A stretch of 34,774 nt of DNA, taken from contig NZ_BAOS01000044.1 of the NCBI RefSeq assembly GCF_002443295.1, positions 1-34,774 of the forward strand. The letters are read 5' to 3'. Shown here piece by piece: positions 31,388 to 34,774 of the stretch (position 1 is the stretch's first letter; each line of letters starts with the position of its first letter). The notes beneath the pieces were generated by a model, which was given only the letters and a program-made list of their open reading frames with translations, searched no databases and was not told the DNA's origin. This DNA comes from Candidatus Scalindua japonica (lineage in GTDB: Bacteria; Planctomycetota; Brocadiia; Brocadiales; Scalinduaceae). The position numbers and the translations under genes were made by a program.

Positions 31388-31596
31388 TGGGGGCACACTA
31401 CTCTGAACTTGATTTGTCTGATAAAGATATTGAAGGGGGAAGGCTTAATGATGTTACACTTGGTCTCAACTGGCACCTCAATCCTAATACAAGGGTGATG
31501 TTGAATTATGTGCATGCAGGCGTTGATTTAAGTGATATCAACGTTAAGGATGGAAATGCCGACATTTTTGCAATGCGTTTCCAGGTAGATCTATAG
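31388..31596 (+). pseudogene. Phosphate-selective porin (OprO/P type) C-terminal fragment
   Basis: The last about 70 residues of an outer-membrane porin remain. They include an AHYSELDLSDKDIEGG segment, LTLGLNWHLNP-type strands (VTLGLNWHLNPNTRVMLNYVHA) and a terminal beta strand IFAMRFQVDL ending in a hydrophobic residue. These match the final three strands of OprO/OprP-type 16-strand porins (about 400-500 residues). Everything upstream is missing and is replaced by intron-like sequence. A frame opening at about 31336 fuses unrelated residues in front. It cannot form a barrel. It lies just before a PhnD-like binding protein gene, which hints at a former phosphate or phosphonate locus. Confidence 0.75.
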
Positions 31597-31671
31597 AATT
31601 TGGTTAATTAAGGGATTAAAGAATTGGGAAATTTCACAATCTTTCAGAAGCATCCGGTCAGGTTTTTGCGT

Positions 31672-32679
31672 ATGAAGATATATAAGGCGGTATTACTTTG
31701 TTTTTCAATTGGATTTGTTTTGCTGTCTGCTATGACGTGTGCAGAGGTTAAAAATGAGGTTCTGTCTTCCGGGACATTTAAGAATGTTCATAGCGATGAA
31801 TTGAATCAGTCAGAACATGTGAAGGTAAAAGACGAGAGAAATAAAACGCTGATTATAGGGAGGGTAAGTGAAAGGCCTAAAAAACACTATAAAAAGCTTA
31901 AACCCATGGTTGACTATGTAGCAGACGGTATGAAAGATTTAGGCATCATACGTGGTTCAGTTTTAATTGCTGAAGATAACAATAAAATGATTAAATACTT
32001 GAAAGAAGGGAAGGTTGATTGGGTGACGGAAACAACCTTTTCGGCTGTTATATTTTCTGAAGAAACCGGTGCAGAGATAATACTAAGAAGATGGAAGCGG
32101 GGGGTTCCTGAATACTATTGTGTTTTTATTACACGGAGAGATAGCGGCATAAACTCCCTTGCTGATCTTAAGGGTAAGAAGATAGCCTTTGAGGATCCCG
32201 GTTCGACAACAGGATTTTTATTTCCTCTTTTTCGATTAAAAATGGAAGGTTTTGAACTGGTAGAGCTTGAAACACCAAGAGGGAAACCTCCACTTGACAA
32301 AGTAGGGTATGCTTTTGCTTATGGGGAACAAAACATCTCAACATGGGTAGTTAAATGCCTGACTGATGTTGGTGCGTATAGTAATCTGGATTGGGAAAAC
32401 TCTAATGTTACTCCTGAGAGTGTAAAAAATGATCTAAAAATAATTTATCAGACAAAACCATTTCCGAGATCGGTTGAATTGCTGAGGAAAGACCTGAACC
32501 CTGAGATAAAAAAACGATTAAAAGAAATGCTATTGAATGTTCACAATGATCCTGATGCTGCAGAAATATTAGAGCGATATGCGTATACAACAAAATTCGA
32601 TGCATTGAATGGAGAAGCGAAAGAGGGATTAAATGGAGTAATCAGAATGTTGAGTTATATTCGTGGGGAAATAGAATAG
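31672..32679 (+). CDS. PhnD-like phosphate/phosphonate periplasmic binding protein
   Basis: This 335-residue secreted solute-binding protein of the type-2 periplasmic family has a signal peptide MKIYKAVLLCFSIGFVLLSAMTCA. The binding fold shows IGRVSERPKKHYKKLKPMVDYVADGM near the start, DWVTETTFSAVIF, and SLADLKGKKIAFEDPGSTTGFLFPLF, the segment that in PhnD holds the ligand phosphonate. There is no permease or ATPase gene nearby. The stop codon is followed at once by the histidine kinase start, so it most likely delivers ligand information to that kinase rather than feeding a transporter (inferred). ATG 31672 is chosen because the longer frame would place 16 residues before the signal. A short GGTCAGGTTTTTGC stretch upstream also occurs at 21360. 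Confidence 0.85.
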   Translation: MKIYKAVLLCFSIGFVLLSAMTCAEVKNEVLSSGTFKNVHSDELNQSEHVKVKDERNKTLIIGRVSERPKKHYKKLKPMVDYVADGMKDLGIIRGSVLIAEDNNKMIKYLKEGKVDWVTETTFSAVIFSEETGAEIILRRWKRGVPEYYCVFITRRDSGINSLADLKGKKIAFEDPGSTTGFLFPLFRLKMEGFELVELETPRGKPPLDKVGYAFAYGEQNISTWVVKCLTDVGAYSNLDWENSNVTPESVKNDLKIIYQTKPFPRSVELLRKDLNPEIKKRLKEMLLNVHNDPDAAEILERYAYTTKFDALNGEAKEGLNGVIRMLSYIRGEIE

Positions 32680-34638
32680 GTGAAGTTAAAGTTAAAATTT
32701 ACAGTAACTATTACAGTTCTAATCATCTCCATAGTCCTGATTTTGTCTGGGGCACTCTTGTTCCGATTCAGAACCTCAATGCATGAGGTATCGCAAAAGA
32801 GTTCTGAAATTATGGAGGATTATTTATTGGAACAATTTAAAGAGAGAGGGGTGATATTAACACAAAACCTTGCAGATAATCTCATAAATCCTGTTTATAA
32901 ATATGACATGGAAACAATTTATGAAATTACACATGCGGCAAAAAAACAGAAGGATATCAAATATATTTATGTTTATGACAAAACAGGCAAAATAATACAT
33001 GATGGAACAAAGGATATTTCTCTCTTTAATAAAAATTTTGATGAAATAAGCAAAACAACAGCAAGATCAAAAAGCCTTTTAATACAGTTTACGGCAGATA
33101 TGCTGGATGTTTCTACGCCGATAATGCTATATGATGAACTACTGGGAGGGGTCAGGATTGGCTTGTCTTTATCAGGGATGAGAAGTAACGTTAGCAATAT
33201 GACCAGACAGTTAGGCAATATAAGTGATAAATGGAAGAAACGTAATCTTTATGCCATAATTATTACCGCTTTAGGGTTATCTGTTTTTGGTTTTGTATTG
33301 GCATGGCTGTTAGGTTATAGCTTGATTCATCCTCTTATAAAATTGAGTAAAGCGGTGGAAAGAGTAGCAAAAGGTGATTTGTCCGGTAAAATTGAGGTTA
33401 AATCCAGAGATGAACTTGGTGATCTTGCTATTTCTTTTAACAAAATGACAGAAAATCTGAAAAAAACAACGGTATCCCGTAATGATTTAATAAATGAAAT
33501 GAAAATGCGGGAAAAAATGGAAGAGGCACTCTTGCAATCAGAGAAATTAAAATCTATAGGAACAATTACTGCCGGAATATCTCATGAGTATAATAACATT
33601 CTTACCATTATATCCGGCACGGCACAGTTGATGGAAATGGATCACAAAAATGATAAGAAATTGGCGGAATCACTTGGTACTATCAAGAGGGCTACTGACG
33701 ATGGTGCAGAAATATCGAGAATGATGTATAGATTTACAAAGGTTGATAAAGGTGTATCGTCTTTAGAGGTTCATCAGGCAACAGATTTATTAAAACAGGC
33801 GATAGACTTTACAATGCCAAGATGGAAGAGTATGGCTCAGGCTAATGGGATTAATTACCATTTGGATCAGGAAGATATGAAAGATGCTATATCCATATTA
33901 TGTAATCCAACCGAAATAAGAGAGGTATTTATTAATATAATAAACAATGCTCTTGATGCAATGCCTGAAGGTGGTCGTCTTTCTTTTCGTTCGTGGAATA
34001 AAGAAAACGCTGCATTTATCAGCATATCTGATTCAGGTAAAGGTATGGTTGAAGAGGTACAGAGGAATATATTTGATCCGTTCTTTACCACGAAAAGGCC
34101 AGAAGGGACAGGATTAGGATTGAGTATCGTTTACGGTATAATAACCAGACATGGTGGTAAGATAGAGGTAGAAAGTAATGTTGGAACTGGCAGTACATTC
34201 ACTCTTCTATTTCCGGTAACGGTAAATAAGGAAACCTCAATAAAGCGACAAGAACAGGAAATAATAAATAAGGATCTTCACGTTTTGATAGTTGATGACG
34301 AAGAGCCTATAAGCAGAATTCTCGATAAATTTTTTTCAAGAAATGGTAACAAGGTAAAGGTTGTTAACAATGGCGCCGATGCAATAGAACTGGTAAATAG
34401 AGAAGATTTTAATCTTGTGTTGTGTGACATCGCAATGCCTGATGTATTTGGATATGACGTAATAAAGGAACTGAACAGGTTAAAAAAGATACCAAAAATC
34501 GGTATTATTACGGGTTGGGAAGAAAAACTGAAACCAATAGATGAAGAAGGTCTAAAAGTTGACTTTATTATCAAAAAACCTTTTGATTTTTCAATACTAG
34601 AAAAAAAAATTAATGCGGTAATTGATTCTAGGAAATAA
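32680..34638 (+). CDS. Hybrid sensor histidine kinase
   Basis: This 652-residue membrane sensor has TM1 (about 8-28), an extracytoplasmic domain (about 29-185) that looks like a small Cache-type sensor and TM2 (about 190-215). A HAMP segment follows (about 216-270: HPLIKLSKAVERVAKGDLSGKIEV). The phosphoacceptor helix contains TAGISHEYNNIL with His302, of the HEFNN/HDFNN type. The ATPase domain shows NIINNALDAM, DSGKGM, FDPFFTTK and GTGLGLSIVYGI. The C-terminal receiver has VDDEEP and Asp583 in LCDIAMPD. The start is GTG, directly after the PhnD-like stop. The pair probably senses an oxyanion or phosphonate through the binding protein. A downstream histidine phosphotransferase or response regulator with an output domain is not in the window. 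Confidence 0.92.
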   Translation: MKLKLKFTVTITVLIISIVLILSGALLFRFRTSMHEVSQKSSEIMEDYLLEQFKERGVILTQNLADNLINPVYKYDMETIYEITHAAKKQKDIKYIYVYDKTGKIIHDGTKDISLFNKNFDEISKTTARSKSLLIQFTADMLDVSTPIMLYDELLGGVRIGLSLSGMRSNVSNMTRQLGNISDKWKKRNLYAIIITALGLSVFGFVLAWLLGYSLIHPLIKLSKAVERVAKGDLSGKIEVKSRDELGDLAISFNKMTENLKKTTVSRNDLINEMKMREKMEEALLQSEKLKSIGTITAGISHEYNNILTIISGTAQLMEMDHKNDKKLAESLGTIKRATDDGAEISRMMYRFTKVDKGVSSLEVHQATDLLKQAIDFTMPRWKSMAQANGINYHLDQEDMKDAISILCNPTEIREVFINIINNALDAMPEGGRLSFRSWNKENAAFISISDSGKGMVEEVQRNIFDPFFTTKRPEGTGLGLSIVYGIITRHGGKIEVESNVGTGSTFTLLFPVTVNKETSIKRQEQEIINKDLHVLIVDDEEPISRILDKFFSRNGNKVKVVNNGADAIELVNREDFNLVLCDIAMPDVFGYDVIKELNRLKKIPKIGIITGWEEKLKPIDEEGLKVDFIIKKPFDFSILEKKINAVIDSRK

Positions 34639-34708
34639 ATTGAAAAGCTTGCTGATAAGTTTGAATAATAAGTATCCGATTATGTGCTAAATTCAATAGT
34701 TTTTATTT

Positions 34709-34761
34709 CACACATACACACACACACACACACACTCTCTCTCTCTCTCTCTCTCTCTCTC
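34709..34761. repeat. CA/CT microsatellite at the window end
   Basis: About thirteen CA units with one variant are followed by about thirteen CT units, then the sequence ends 13 bases later. Such dinucleotide tracts are rare in bacteria. A contig-end or library artefact is likely, though a real repeat cannot be excluded. Confidence 0.85.
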
Positions 34762-34774
34762 GTCGGTACGTAAG

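Noticed and set aside
1-34774. CRISPR array or prophage
   Set aside because: No regularly spaced direct repeats with unique spacers and no phage structural, integrase or cas genes were seen.

Overview
The window is AT-rich DNA from a Gram-negative bacterium. Evidence for two membranes includes an RND metal-efflux system, a C-terminal fragment of a phosphate-selective (OprO/P-type) porin and a lipoprotein. Gene content (a three-gene glycolate/lactate-dehydrogenase-type Fe-S flavoenzyme, a Tat-signal radical SAM enzyme, two DUF1538 membrane proteins with a PII-like protein, many dispersed palindromic repeats) would fit an anaerobic or microaerobic chemolithotroph. My guess is a planctomycete of the anammox type, but there is no rRNA or marker gene here, so this is a weak inference. 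The window ends in a CA/CT microsatellite, which looks like a contig edge.

Layout. 1-900: a cold-shock protein with a terminator-like hairpin in its leader. 900-4110: two exported proteins of unknown role, separated by relics of an IS66 transposase and of an M20 amidohydrolase. 4300-9961: a probable metal-efflux locus with a small Cys-rich exported protein, a CzcB-type adaptor carrying three Cys/His motifs, and a CzcA-type RND pump; no outer-membrane factor is present. 9962-13160: no intact gene; a 1,083-bp direct repeat carries the same broken sigma-54 response-regulator pseudogene twice. 13163-15586: a large membrane protein with a central spermidine-synthase fold, preceded by a structured leader ending in a terminator-like hairpin. 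15745-19521 (minus strand): a Tat-exported radical SAM enzyme of the AmmeMemoRadiSam class, two half-size DUF1538 membrane proteins, a PII-like protein and a two-CBS protein. 19739-21297: an exported protein, a lipoprotein and a double-ACT protein. 21652-26412: housekeeping genes folC, aroB, dprA and a YfcE-like phosphoesterase. 26680-30916: a GlcD-like protein that has lost its family motifs, an intact GlcD-like FAD oxidase and a GlcF-like Fe-S protein. 30917-31600: a degenerate group II intron domain V and a truncated porin. 31672-34638: a PhnD-like periplasmic binding protein directly abutting a hybrid sensor histidine kinase.

How the genes may work together. The minus-strand DUF1538/PII-like/CBS cluster is the best candidate for an incompletely described system: two paired membrane proteins with two small soluble proteins of families that bind adenine nucleotides or other small effectors. 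The Glc-type trio looks like a membrane-associated 2-hydroxyacid dehydrogenase in which one FAD-fold subunit has become non-catalytic. The PhnD/kinase pair looks like a periplasmic ligand sensor feeding a phosphorelay. Many intergenic gaps carry small hairpin repeats of at least three families, and there are several gene relics, so the region appears to have been remodelled repeatedly.
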